This document shows positions 26,424-33,199 of a stretch of 64,000 nt of DNA, in pieces. Positions within the stretch are counted from its first letter, which is position 1; each line of letters begins with the position of its first letter. The DNA lies in the NCBI GenBank assembly GCA_032358255.1, contig JAULBX010022186.1, positions 62,001-126,000 of the forward strand. The letters are read 5' to 3'. Made by a program: the position numbers and the translations under genes. A model generated the notes under the pieces. That model worked only from the letters and a program-made list of their open reading frames with translations, was not told where the DNA came from and did no database searches. This stretch comes from Heterotrichella gracilis. Taxonomy: Eukaryota > Sar > Xanthophyceae > Tribonematales > Xanthonemataceae.

Positions 26424-26864
26424 TTATTTTAGGCGTGGATTGAAATATGTAATAATGTCTTTATGAGTTTTGCAGTTATTTATTTCTTTCGATATTTCGT
26501 CTACTGTGTCTAATGCTGCCCAGGCTTTTGGTTTTCTTGAGACAGTCTCTATTATTAGTTTTTTGAAGTCGTCGAGTGAAATACTTTGTACTTCACCGTC
26601 TAGGTTTGGCAATACTTCTTTTACAGGTGAAAAATATTTTATACTTGTCCAAAGCTTAATTTTACCAACTGGTTCAACATTTTTTATCTTAAGCAAAGTC
26701 CCCTTTGCATCAATGATTATTATGCCCTTATAAGCTTTGCTTTCAAGTCCTGAAGTACAGAAAAGGAAATTTTCAGATCTAGCATCGATTTCACTCCTTT
26801 TAATGTCGATGTAAATTGTCGGAGAAGTTAAGGTCTGTCGTATTTTTTCTGAAGTCAAAGTCAT
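26424..26864 (-). CDS. Hypothetical protein, 146 aa (cassette 7)
   Basis: I do not recognise this protein. It has no signal peptide. The first half is beta-rich (TIYIDIKRSEIDARSENFLF, YKGIIIIDAKGTLLKIKNV) and the second half is helical (ISLDDFKKLIIETVSRKPKA, TVDEISKEINNCKTHKDIIT), which is a plausible single soluble domain. Flanking hairpins mark it as a cassette. Confidence 0.65.
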   Translation of the reverse strand: MTLTSEKIRQTLTSPTIYIDIKRSEIDARSENFLFCTSGLESKAYKGIIIIDAKGTLLKIKNVEPVGKIKLWTSIKYFSPVKEVLPNLDGEVQSISLDDFKKLIIETVSRKPKAWAALDTVDEISKEINNCKTHKDIITYFNPRLK

Positions 26865-26911
26865 TTTGTCTGCCGAATGTTTTTTGTCTTACGGAATCGT
26901 CCGCGCTTATT

Positions 26912-27100
26912 GCCTATAACGTTTGGCGGCTACCAGTAGTTGGCGTTTGGAACACTCAACTGTCTATACCCACAAATGTTTATTTAAAGATACAAATGTT
27001 TGTTAGCAAAGCCAAACGAAAATAAAAGTCTGCGAAGCAGGCAATAAATTGGCTTTGCGGTGACCACGTCCGCGCCAATTACTGGTAGGTGCTGTTATGT
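26912..27100 (-). repeat. attC-like hairpin 4 (long class)
   Basis: Left arm GGCTACCAGTAGTTGGCG (after GCCTATAACGTTT) pairs with right arm CGCCAATTACTGGTAGGTGC, then the core TGTTATG. The inner stem is GCAAAGCCAA with TTGGCTTTGC. The outer stem sequence is unrelated to its neighbours, yet still pairs. Its left half is the closest relative of the relic at 10593. Confidence 0.8.
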
Positions 27101-27120
27101 TTTGCCAGCCGCACACAGTT

Positions 27121-28449
27121 TTATTCGTTTCTGCTTGAGTGTTCAATTCTGCCGTCCTCGTAATAAGTTATTATTTCTTTGATGTCGCCTTTTGAATTTG
27201 AAATAAATTCAACTGTAAACGAGTCATTACCGAGAAGTCGCATTTTATTTTCTGTCATTGAAACTAAAGGGAATTTTGTCCTGCCAACTCTTTCGTAATA
27301 CAGATTATTACCTGAGAAAGAAATGTCAATATAACTATATGTCCCTATTCGTTTTTTAAGTTTGAGGGAGTCTATTTGCGGTGGATTATTTTTTGCTTTT
27401 AAAAGTTCAAGTTGCCATTTCAAATAATTTCTTTCACTAGAGTCTTTTGCGAATTTAAAATAACTTTCAAATATTTTTACTTCGGCAACTTCTAGCGCTT
27501 TGGCTGCCGTTGTTTTTATGTCAGGCGAAATACCAACACCTTCCCAATTTGTTTTCGTTGTTCTAGAATATGCTTTACCGTGTGGCAAAGCGATAATAAA
27601 ATCATTATAAAGAAATGATTTTGGTGCATTATGAGCGCCGCCCCTTGTTTGTTCACCTACAATGGTGACTCTTTTTTCAGTTTTGAGAAAATAGGTTAAC
27701 ATTTCAGCAGCAGAAAATGTCTTATAACTAGTCAAGATATATAGAGGCGTTTCATAGAGACCAGTATAATTTGGATCGGGCTCGCAATATAAATTATAAT
27801 TTTTTTCACGATTGCGAAGCGTTAATTCAAACATATGTTTCCTTTCTTTTATAAAATGCTTAGCAATACAGGCAACCATTTCGGGCTGTCCGCCCATACC
27901 ATAACGCAGGTCGATAATTATTGCTTTGCAATTTGAAAGAGTTTGAAATGAAGCGTCGGCAACTTTTTCAGATTCAGGATTTAAATAAGCAAAATAGCTA
28001 ATGTCAACATAGCCAATATTGCCATTTAAAACTTCTATTTTTTTAAATCCGTGATTTTTAGATCTGTCAAGTTTTAATTGCTTAGCCCAATAAACGGAAT
28101 CCCGAGGCAAACTTAATTCCAGAGATAAGTTAGGATTATATTCAATATAAAAGTGTTCGTCATTGTGTACGCTTAAAACGTCTTTAGTTAAAATGTCGGC
28201 AAGAATGCTTGGGTTTGTAATTTTGTTGTAAAGTCCTTCTTTGTATTTTTTATTAATAAATGCACTCATTTCAGTCCCTTTGTCTGGAAGCACATAATTG
28301 TGTTCAAGTTTAAAGGTAAGGGTGTCAATAATTTCGTTTAGATTTTTTTGATTAAGAATTAATGAGGTATTTGTCTGTGAACTTAAGCTTAATAAGAATA
28401 TGATTTGAAAAACGAAAAAGAGTCGGAGCGTTTTTAACTGAATTGTCAT
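27121..28449 (-). CDS. S41-family (C-terminal processing/tricorn-like) peptidase (cassette 6)
   Basis: This is an exported serine peptidase of 442 aa: a signal peptide (MTIQLKTLRLFFVFQIIFLL, cleaved near SLSSQ), an N-terminal helical cap, and the S41 catalytic core starting GNIGYVDISYFAYL with AIIIDLRYGMGG. The nucleophile is in KTFSAAEML, followed by VGEQTRGG. The Lys of CtpA-type enzymes is replaced here, so it may be of the Ser-His subgroup. The C-terminal 100 residues (FSGNNLYYERVGRTKFPLV) form an extra beta domain. It is the largest cassette. Confidence 0.85.
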   Translation of the reverse strand: MTIQLKTLRLFFVFQIIFLLSLSSQTNTSLILNQKNLNEIIDTLTFKLEHNYVLPDKGTEMSAFINKKYKEGLYNKITNPSILADILTKDVLSVHNDEHFYIEYNPNLSLELSLPRDSVYWAKQLKLDRSKNHGFKKIEVLNGNIGYVDISYFAYLNPESEKVADASFQTLSNCKAIIIDLRYGMGGQPEMVACIAKHFIKERKHMFELTLRNREKNYNLYCEPDPNYTGLYETPLYILTSYKTFSAAEMLTYFLKTEKRVTIVGEQTRGGAHNAPKSFLYNDFIIALPHGKAYSRTTKTNWEGVGISPDIKTTAAKALEVAEVKIFESYFKFAKDSSERNYLKWQLELLKAKNNPPQIDSLKLKKRIGTYSYIDISFSGNNLYYERVGRTKFPLVSMTENKMRLLGNDSFTVEFISNSKGDIKEIITYYEDGRIEHSSRNE

Positions 28450-28517
28450 AGAATTTATTAAATGAATGTCGTCATATTTTAGTAGAATGTCTTTACCGGT
28501 CTACGTCCGGCTGGTTG

Positions 28518-28616
28518 AACATAACGTATAGCGAATTTGCGCCGTTTTTTGCTTGTCCAAGTTATGCATTTGAGCGTTAACACGCAAAAAATGGACGCGA
28601 GTTTGCTGTTATAGCG
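28518..28616 (-). repeat. attC-like hairpin 5 (short class)
   Basis: The 99-bp site has left core AACATAACG, and left arm AGCGAATTTGCGCCGTTTTT pairs with AAAATGGACGCGAGTTTGCT, then TGTTATAGCG. The loop holds CAAGTTATGCATTTGAGCG. The short class shares the loop with 31273-31372 and with relics at 12640 and 19113. Confidence 0.8.
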
Positions 28617-28626
28617 TCGTTGCCGA

Positions 28627-28660
28627 CACACAGGTGCCACACGCTTAAGTGTCCGCCTGC
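28627..28660. repeat. Conserved cassette-end palindrome
   Basis: CACACAGGTGCCACACG and CTTAAGTGTCCGCCTG form the same imperfect hairpin as at 26386, directly before the stop codon of the gene at 28665. The loop differs while the arms are kept. Confidence 0.6.
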
Positions 28661-28664
28661 GAAA

Positions 28665-29135
28665 TTATTTTTTGAATTGCTCAAGTAGTAAAATGGAATT
28701 GTCTTGTGATAAAGTAAAATTAACAGCCCATTTAAAGTCTGTGTCGAAAACAATAAGAATAGTGTCACCGCCTTGTTCCGCTCTGTCTTGATCGAGATAA
28801 GTAGTGATAAAACTTAACCAGTCACCGTCAAGATTTAAATGGCCTATACCAATATATTCGTTGAGTGCTTGGTCAATTACGTTTATTCTATACCAGAGCG
28901 GTCTGTCGTCCGGATGTTTGTAAAAGGTTTGAATGAATTTAATTATAGATTTTGCCTCGCTGTCTAAAAGGTTTCGGTCGAAAAGAGTGGGGCTGTCAAG
29001 GTTTGCTTTTACAATTGCCTCGTCAGTTTTTGTCCCGAGTTTAGTTAGGTCGATACCGCAATGATCAACAATGAAATTTGTCTGGATGAAGTTGTCGTAG
29101 TGTCCGAACGAATTTATGTTTCTTATTTCTGTCAT
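28665..29135 (-). CDS. Hypothetical protein, 156 aa (cassette 5)
   Basis: This is an unrecognised soluble protein. It is acidic with a histidine-containing start (MTEIRNINSFGHYDNFIQTN) and ends with beta strands (GGDTILIVFDTDFKWAVNFT) that look like an interaction module. No signal peptide is present. It is flanked by hairpins 5 and 6, hence a cassette. The fold could be of the SMI1/immunity type, but I see no decisive motif. Confidence 0.6.
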   Translation of the reverse strand: MTEIRNINSFGHYDNFIQTNFIVDHCGIDLTKLGTKTDEAIVKANLDSPTLFDRNLLDSEAKSIIKFIQTFYKHPDDRPLWYRINVIDQALNEYIGIGHLNLDGDWLSFITTYLDQDRAEQGGDTILIVFDTDFKWAVNFTLSQDNSILLLEQFKK

Positions 29136-29166
29136 GTTGTCTTACGGAACGTCTATCCTCGGTAAT

Positions 29167-29359
29167 GCGCTATAACGTTTTGCGGCCTTGCCCAGTGCGG
29201 ATTTTGAAACCGTCAAACTGTCTACAACCTAAAACTTAAATTAAAAGTACAAATGTTTTTTAGCAAAGCCAAATGAAAAAAAATTCCGGTGTCGACCGGA
29301 CAATAACTTGGCTTTGCGACCACCCGTCAACCCGCATTGGGCAAGACCGCTGTTAGCAG
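29167..29359 (-). repeat. attC-like hairpin 6 (long class)
   Basis: Left arm GCGGCCTTGCCCAGTGCGG pairs with CCGCATTGGGCAAGACCGC, flanked by cores CTATAACG and TGTTAGC. The inner stem is GCAAAGCCAA (29263-29272) with TTGGCTTTGC (29308-29317). The tip is TCCGGT/ACCGGA (29285-29300). This is the best-paired site. Confidence 0.85.
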
Positions 29360-29417
29360 TAGTTAATTCGCCCAAAGTTTAAACCCAGTTTAAGTGTCTG
29401 CTGATAAATAATTGTCA

Positions 29418-29834
29418 TTAATTGATTACTGGAAGAGAGTCCCAACCTGTTATTTTAAAATGCGTCATTGTATCTGGAACAATTTTGTCAAAAAGTATTT
29501 CGCAAATATCAGGGTCGTCTGGATAAAACTTAATAAAAAATCTGTGTTCAATTTTATATTTCTGTTTGTCCCCTTGAGTTAATGCAAACGAAGGTCTATA
29601 AGTTGAATTATTTACAAAAAAATAAACGTCTGCCATTTCACCGCCGTCAGCTGGCCAAACAAATTTTTTTAAAAACCCGATTGTATATTTATGTTTTGAT
29701 TCCAGTTTTTTGTCCCGAATATTTTGTCTATAAGTAAAGAACCAAATTGTCACGCCGAAAACTAATATAGTAACATATAATGCAACTTTTTTGTCTGCTC
29801 GAGAAGTTTTTTCTTCAATCATGTCTGTCCGCAT
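29418..29834 (-). CDS. Hypothetical membrane-anchored protein, 138 aa (cassette 4)
   Basis: One hydrophobic helix (KVALYVTILVFGVTIWFFTY) near the N-terminus, preceded by a short polar tail, anchors a soluble beta-rich domain (KYTIGFLKKFVWPADGGEMA, EHRFFIKFYPDDPDICEILF). I recognise no family; topology suggests an exported C-terminus. It is flanked by hairpins 6 and 7. Confidence 0.65.
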   Translation of the reverse strand: MRTDMIEEKTSRADKKVALYVTILVFGVTIWFFTYRQNIRDKKLESKHKYTIGFLKKFVWPADGGEMADVYFFVNNSTYRPSFALTQGDKQKYKIEHRFFIKFYPDDPDICEILFDKIVPDTMTHFKITGWDSLPVIN

Positions 29835-29842
29835 TAATTACT

Positions 29843-30032
29843 GCTAACGTTTGGCAAGCTTGCGCTTGCGGCTTATGAAACTTCCTGTGTCTGCCCGCCG
29901 AAACGTTTATTAAATGTACAAATGTTTATTAGCAAAGCAAAATGAAAAAAAGAATCTGGCGTCGGCCAGGCAAAAAATTTGCTTTGCGATGCGCCGAAAA
30001 CCCGCATTGCGCAATTGCTTGCTGTTATAGGC
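29843..30032 (-). repeat. attC-like hairpin 7 (long class)
   Basis: Left arm GGCAAGCTTGCGCTTGCGG pairs with CCGCATTGCGCAATTGCTTG, then CTGTTATAGGC. The inner stem GCAAAGCAAA (29932-29941) pairs with TTTGCTTTGC (29978-29987), a compensated variant of hairpin 6. The tip is CTGGC/GCCAG, again compensated. Confidence 0.85.
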
Positions 30033-30080
30033 AGTAAACTCGCACCAAGATTAAACACAGTCTGCGTGTCTGCTTATAAA

Positions 30081-30479
30081 TTAGTCTAAAAACCAATATA
30101 AAGCTGTCAAGGGATTATTACTGTCGAGAGAGTTTGTCGGTGAAGAGAAAAAATATAAAGCAAAAAATAGAACGTAACAACCTGATAAGGTCAGAGTAAT
30201 TGTCCAACTGAATTCTTTCTTTTTGATAAATCTTAAATAAATGAAATAAAAAATTATTATAGGGCTTATAAGAATAGTCAATGTATATGTTGTCAAAATG
30301 ATAGGTTCGAGAAATTGATATATTGAGCCGAGATATTTTGGATCGCGAAAATTTAGAGGGTAATTGTCGGGTGCGCTTAAAACATGTTTTAATTCTATTA
30401 ACCATAAGACATAAAGAGAAGCAAGGAAAATTATCACCGGAAGTCCAAAAGTCGAAAGTATCTTATCGTTTCTTGTCAT
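30081..30479 (-). CDS. Small polytopic membrane protein, 132 aa (cassette 3)
   Basis: Three hydrophobic helices are visible (LPVIIFLASLYVLWLIEL, ILTTYTLTILISPIIIFYFI, WTITLTLSGCYVLFFALYFF). No family is recognised. The short loops and lack of charge motifs fit a small inner-membrane protein, not a transporter with a clear pore. It is flanked by hairpins 7 and 8. Confidence 0.65.
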   Translation of the reverse strand: MTRNDKILSTFGLPVIIFLASLYVLWLIELKHVLSAPDNYPLNFRDPKYLGSIYQFLEPIILTTYTLTILISPIIIFYFIYLRFIKKKEFSWTITLTLSGCYVLFFALYFFSSPTNSLDSNNPLTALYWFLD

Positions 30480-30511
30480 TGGAAATACAACGTAGTTCGT
30501 CCGAGTTTATT

Positions 30512-30690
30512 GCCTATAACGTTTTGCAAGCAGGCGCATGCGGGTTTATGAAACACTGTCTGCCGAAACGTTAATTTAAAGATACATGTTTCTTAGTCTT
30601 TTGCAAAATGAAAATGTCTGTCCGCGAAGCGACCTTAAATTTGCAAAAGCCTTATTCGTCTGCCCGCTTGCGCTTGCTTGCTGTTATGCA
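30512..30690 (-). repeat. attC-like hairpin 8 (long class)
   Basis: Left GCCTATAACGTTTTGCAAGC, then AGGCGCATGCGGG, pairs with CCCGCTTGCGCTTGCTTGC, then TGTTATGC. The inner stem CTTTTGCAAA/TTTGCAAAAG is as in hairpin 3. The site is 179 bp. Confidence 0.8.
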
Positions 30691-30696
30691 CTGGCT

Positions 30697-31248
30697 TTAC
30701 CACACTGGGCGATACGATGACGCGTCGGTAGTAATTTGTTTTAAGTACTTTCTTTTGTATAAGCCTTCCATGTCTGCTAAAATAGTGTCGCCATTAAAAC
30801 TAAATTTTATTGTGAACTTACCATAAGTATTACTATCTGTTTCTAATCGAGTAAATACATCTCCTAATATTTCACCTTCCTTTAAATAAAAAACTCCTCG
30901 CCATCCATTGTATGCTGGGTCTAGTTTTTGATTATTTGCTATATTACTATTAGGTAGATAAAATAAATTAAAGTATCCGTTTCCGTAAAATTTGTATACA
31001 CCAATTTTATTTCTCATGTAGGGACGCTTTTTGTTATCAATAATTTCGTCACTTTCAACCCTTATTTCTTTGTAGATTACAGCAGTGTCAATGCTTTTTA
31101 GAATGGTTTTGTCAAAGTAAATTTTGTTTTTATAAAACTTAGCGTCTTTTGGAACCATTACTCGCCCGTCGCCCAATGTCATAACATGTATGCAGTTAGT
31201 CAATAAGAAAGTAAATACTAAAATTATAGATCTTTTAATAAAGGTCAT
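30697..31248 (-). CDS. Hypothetical lipoprotein, 183 aa (cassette 2)
   Basis: A lipoprotein signal (MTFIKRSIILVFTFLLTNCI) with lipobox LLTNC places the protein in the envelope. The mature part is beta-rich (GVYKFYGNGYFNLFYLPN, WRGVFYLKEGEILGDVFTRL, YGKFTIKFSFNGDTILADME), reminiscent of small lipocalin-like beta barrels, but no family is certain. The 3' end contains a remnant of the cassette-end palindrome. Confidence 0.7.
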   Translation of the reverse strand: MTFIKRSIILVFTFLLTNCIHVMTLGDGRVMVPKDAKFYKNKIYFDKTILKSIDTAVIYKEIRVESDEIIDNKKRPYMRNKIGVYKFYGNGYFNLFYLPNSNIANNQKLDPAYNGWRGVFYLKEGEILGDVFTRLETDSNTYGKFTIKFSFNGDTILADMEGLYKRKYLKQITTDASSYRPVW

Positions 31249-31272
31249 TTGTCTGAGAGTCTTTTAAAGCTT

Positions 31273-31372
31273 GTGCATAACGTTTGGCGGCTAGGCGTCC
31301 GTTTTTGCTAAGTCCAATTTACGCATTTGAGCGCTAACCCGCAAAAATGGCGCTTAAGCCGCTGTTATAAAC
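31273..31372 (-). repeat. attC-like hairpin 9 (short class)
   Basis: Left core GTGCATAACG; arm GGCGGCTAGGCGTCCGTTTT pairs with AAAATGGCGCTTAAGCCGC, then TGTTATAA. The loop CATTTGAGCGCTAACCCGC is shared with other short sites. It belongs to the cassette nearest to the recombinase. Confidence 0.8.
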
Positions 31373-31381
31373 AGTAGCGGG

Positions 31382-31415
31382 CACACAGGTGCGATACGCT
31401 CACGTGTCCGCTTGA
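31382..31415. repeat. Conserved cassette-end palindrome
   Basis: CACACAGGTGCGATACG with CTCACGTGTCCGCTTG is the third good copy of the cassette-end element. It overlaps the stop codon of the gene at 31400, so it is part of the coding end here. Confidence 0.55.
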
Positions 31416-31885
31416 TACTGATTACTATATTTTTTGTGGTATTTAATTAGGTCATTAAGAAACTCTGTTGTCTTACATTTTATTGCATTATGAGGAATTT
31501 GAATAACAGTGTCGGTGTCATTAAGGATGATGGCTGAATGTCCACCAAACGCATTTTTTCCTTTGTTTCGTCTATAAGTTATTTCTTTTATCTCCGTCCA
31601 TTTAAAAGTCCGTTTATTTATGTTGTCAATAAGCTCGTCTTTACGTATTATAACAGCAGGTCGATTTATGATAACAGAATATAAGAAGTTAACATACCTT
31701 GGTAAGGAAACAACAAACATAAAAACTAATACTGCAGCGAATAATATCGAAAGTCCGATGTTGTCATGATATGAAGCCACCATTAGTGTCGTAAAAATAA
31801 TAGTGAATACCAAAAGTAAAAGAGTCGCGAATGTCAATGATTTTTTTGAGAAGAAATATTCAATATTTAACTGTGTCTTTGTCAT
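31400..31885 (-). CDS. STM3941-like membrane protein (cassette 1, next to recombinase)
   Basis: Two membrane helices (SLTFATLLLLVFTIIFTTLM and IGLSILFAAVLVFMFVVSL) are followed by a PH-like domain with the pattern RPAVIIRKDELIDNINKRTF, then KWTEIKEITYRRNK, typical of the STM3941/YcxB-like group. The biological role of that group is not established. As the first cassette after the recombinase it would be the most recent insertion in a classical integron. Confidence 0.75.
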   Translation of the reverse strand: MTKTQLNIEYFFSKKSLTFATLLLLVFTIIFTTLMVASYHDNIGLSILFAAVLVFMFVVSLPRYVNFLYSVIINRPAVIIRKDELIDNINKRTFKWTEIKEITYRRNKGKNAFGGHSAIILNDTDTVIQIPHNAIKCKTTEFLNDLIKYHKKYSNQYQADT

Positions 31886-31902
31886 ACGAAATGTCAGTCT
31901 CG

Positions 31903-31990
31903 CTATTGGTTATAACTTCCTTATAGGGGTGACTTTATGGCTCCAATCTGGTAAATTTTGCAAGATTGGGGTGACAAACTCACCCTTTTC
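31903..31990 (-). other. Candidate primary integration site (attI-like)
   Basis: Between the first cassette and the recombinase stop there is a single core GGTTATAACTTCC (31908-31920) without a hairpin partner. It is followed by an inverted repeat CCAATCT/AGATTGG (31943-31969, 13-bp centre), which looks like a tyrosine-recombinase binding site, and by direct repeats GGGGTGAC at 31926 and 31968 with an inverted CACCC at 31981. A simple double-strand site of this type is what an attI needs. Use by the recombinase is inferred. Confidence 0.55.
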
Positions 31991-32014
31991 GGATTATTAA
32001 ATATAACTATTTTA

Positions 32015-33139
32015 TTACAAGGTATCAAAAGGAGATACTACTTTTTGAATACTTTTATTGCTTACATGTGTATAAATTTCAGTCGTTGTACTCCTGCTAT
32101 GACCTAAAATTTCCTGAATATATCTTAGGTCAGTTCCATTTTCCAACAAATGAGTGGCATAACTGTGTCTTAACCAATGTAAAGTTACCGGCTTGTTTAT
32201 ACCACTTTTTTCAAGCGCCTGTTTAAGTACGTTAGCCAAACTTCTTTCGTCATATTGTCCTATACCATTCTGCCCCTCAAATAAAAATTCTTTAGGCTTA
32301 TAAGCTGTATAATAATCCCTAAGCATTTGTAACACCTTCATCGAAAGTGGAACTATTCTATCTTTTTTTCCTTTGGCCTGCCTTATCATTACCAATCCAC
32401 GGTTTGAGTCAATATCTTTTAATTTTAAATTCAACAGCTCACTCCGTCTCAATCCGCAACTATAAATTAAACTCAACATGGTTTTGTGTTTGATGTTCTT
32501 TTGCGCCGTTAAGATCAACTTAATTTCTTCTTTGCTTAATACGTTAGGTAAAACTAGTGCTCTTTTTGGCCGGTGAACCAATTCGGTTTCCATGTTTTTC
32601 GATTCTATTGTTCTAAAGAAAAGTTTCACAGCATTTACTACCTGATTTTGATACGATGACGAGAACTTGTTTTTTAAAATGTATTCATTATTAAAAATAA
32701 TTACATCGTTATTATTTATTTCAGAAACCGTTTTGTGAGCATAAAAGCGTAAAAATCTTCTTAATGCATCTGTATATGTGCCAATAGTGCTAATGCTGTA
32801 GCGCTTAGAGCGCATCCAGTTCTCAAACTCTTTTACTTTTTTCTGCGTTTCTTCGCTTAATTCGGTTAGCGCGTTTGAAGGCCGTAATTCTTTATGTGTT
32901 TTTGATTTTTCAACTTCTTTAAGACCATCTTTAAACAAAATACTATTGCCTTCGTTCAATAATTTGCAAACTTCGTTTATAAGCTGCTGGCTGTAGGGTA
33001 ACAACCAGGCCTTTTGAGTATAACTCCACCGTGCGCCAGTAAATTTCCTTAGTTGATTTGATATAATTGTGTCATACTTAAATTTAACCGCAATACACTC
33101 TTTATCATTATGCCATAGTCTTTCTAATGTTATTTCCAT
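32015..33139 (-). CDS. Tyrosine site-specific recombinase (integron-integrase-like role, Xer-like sequence)
   Basis: This is a 374-aa tyrosine recombinase with a core-binding domain (about 95-185) and a catalytic domain (about 200-374). Catalytic residues are visible: Arg231 in SCGLRRSELL, Lys256/258 in AKGKKDR, His321 and Arg324 in LHWLRHSYATH, His347 in LGHSRSTTTE, nucleophile Tyr356 in IYTHV. The first 60 residues (GARWSYTQKAWLLPYS) are an extra small domain. The distance Arg231-His321 is 90 residues, as in XerD and not as in IntI, which has an insertion there. It lies 60 bp downstream of the MBL gene in the same direction and may be read from that operon. Confidence 0.93.
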   Translation of the reverse strand: MEITLERLWHNDKECIAVKFKYDTIISNQLRKFTGARWSYTQKAWLLPYSQQLINEVCKLLNEGNSILFKDGLKEVEKSKTHKELRPSNALTELSEETQKKVKEFENWMRSKRYSISTIGTYTDALRRFLRFYAHKTVSEINNNDVIIFNNEYILKNKFSSSYQNQVVNAVKLFFRTIESKNMETELVHRPKRALVLPNVLSKEEIKLILTAQKNIKHKTMLSLIYSCGLRRSELLNLKLKDIDSNRGLVMIRQAKGKKDRIVPLSMKVLQMLRDYYTAYKPKEFLFEGQNGIGQYDERSLANVLKQALEKSGINKPVTLHWLRHSYATHLLENGTDLRYIQEILGHSRSTTTEIYTHVSNKSIQKVVSPFDTL

Positions 33140-33199
33140 AACATAAAGAAAAATAAAAATAGAATAGGGGGTGGCTACAATTTATAGTAAAGTCGATCT

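Larger units (their letters stand above)
24313..33139 (-). mobile_element. Integron-like cassette array with tyrosine recombinase
   Basis: Nine minus-strand genes without functional relation alternate with nine attC-like hairpins and end at a tyrosine recombinase gene. Each unit consists of one gene and the hairpin downstream of it, so each cassette is gene plus site, as in integrons. The recombinase is transcribed in the same direction as the cassettes, as in the 'reversed' integrons described from Treponema. Outer cores are constant (AACG left, TGTTA right) while stems differ in sequence but pair, including compensatory changes. No transposase, phage structural gene or tRNA is seen. Confidence 0.8.

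Noticed and set aside
25776-26443. Plus-strand ORFs of 140 and 89 codons over hairpin 3
   Set aside because: They run across a secreted-protein gene in antisense and across the palindrome; no start context or family.
24313-31372. Repeated palindromes as a CRISPR array
   Set aside because: Units are spaced by whole genes of 400-1300 bp, the repeats differ in sequence and length, and there is no cas gene.
24313-33139. Prophage or integrative element with phage integrase
   Set aside because: No structural, replication or conjugation genes, no tRNA attachment site; hairpin per gene fits an integron better.
32015-33139. Naming the recombinase intI
   Set aside because: The IntI-specific insertion between the catalytic Arg and the HxxR box is missing, so the gene symbol is not justified.
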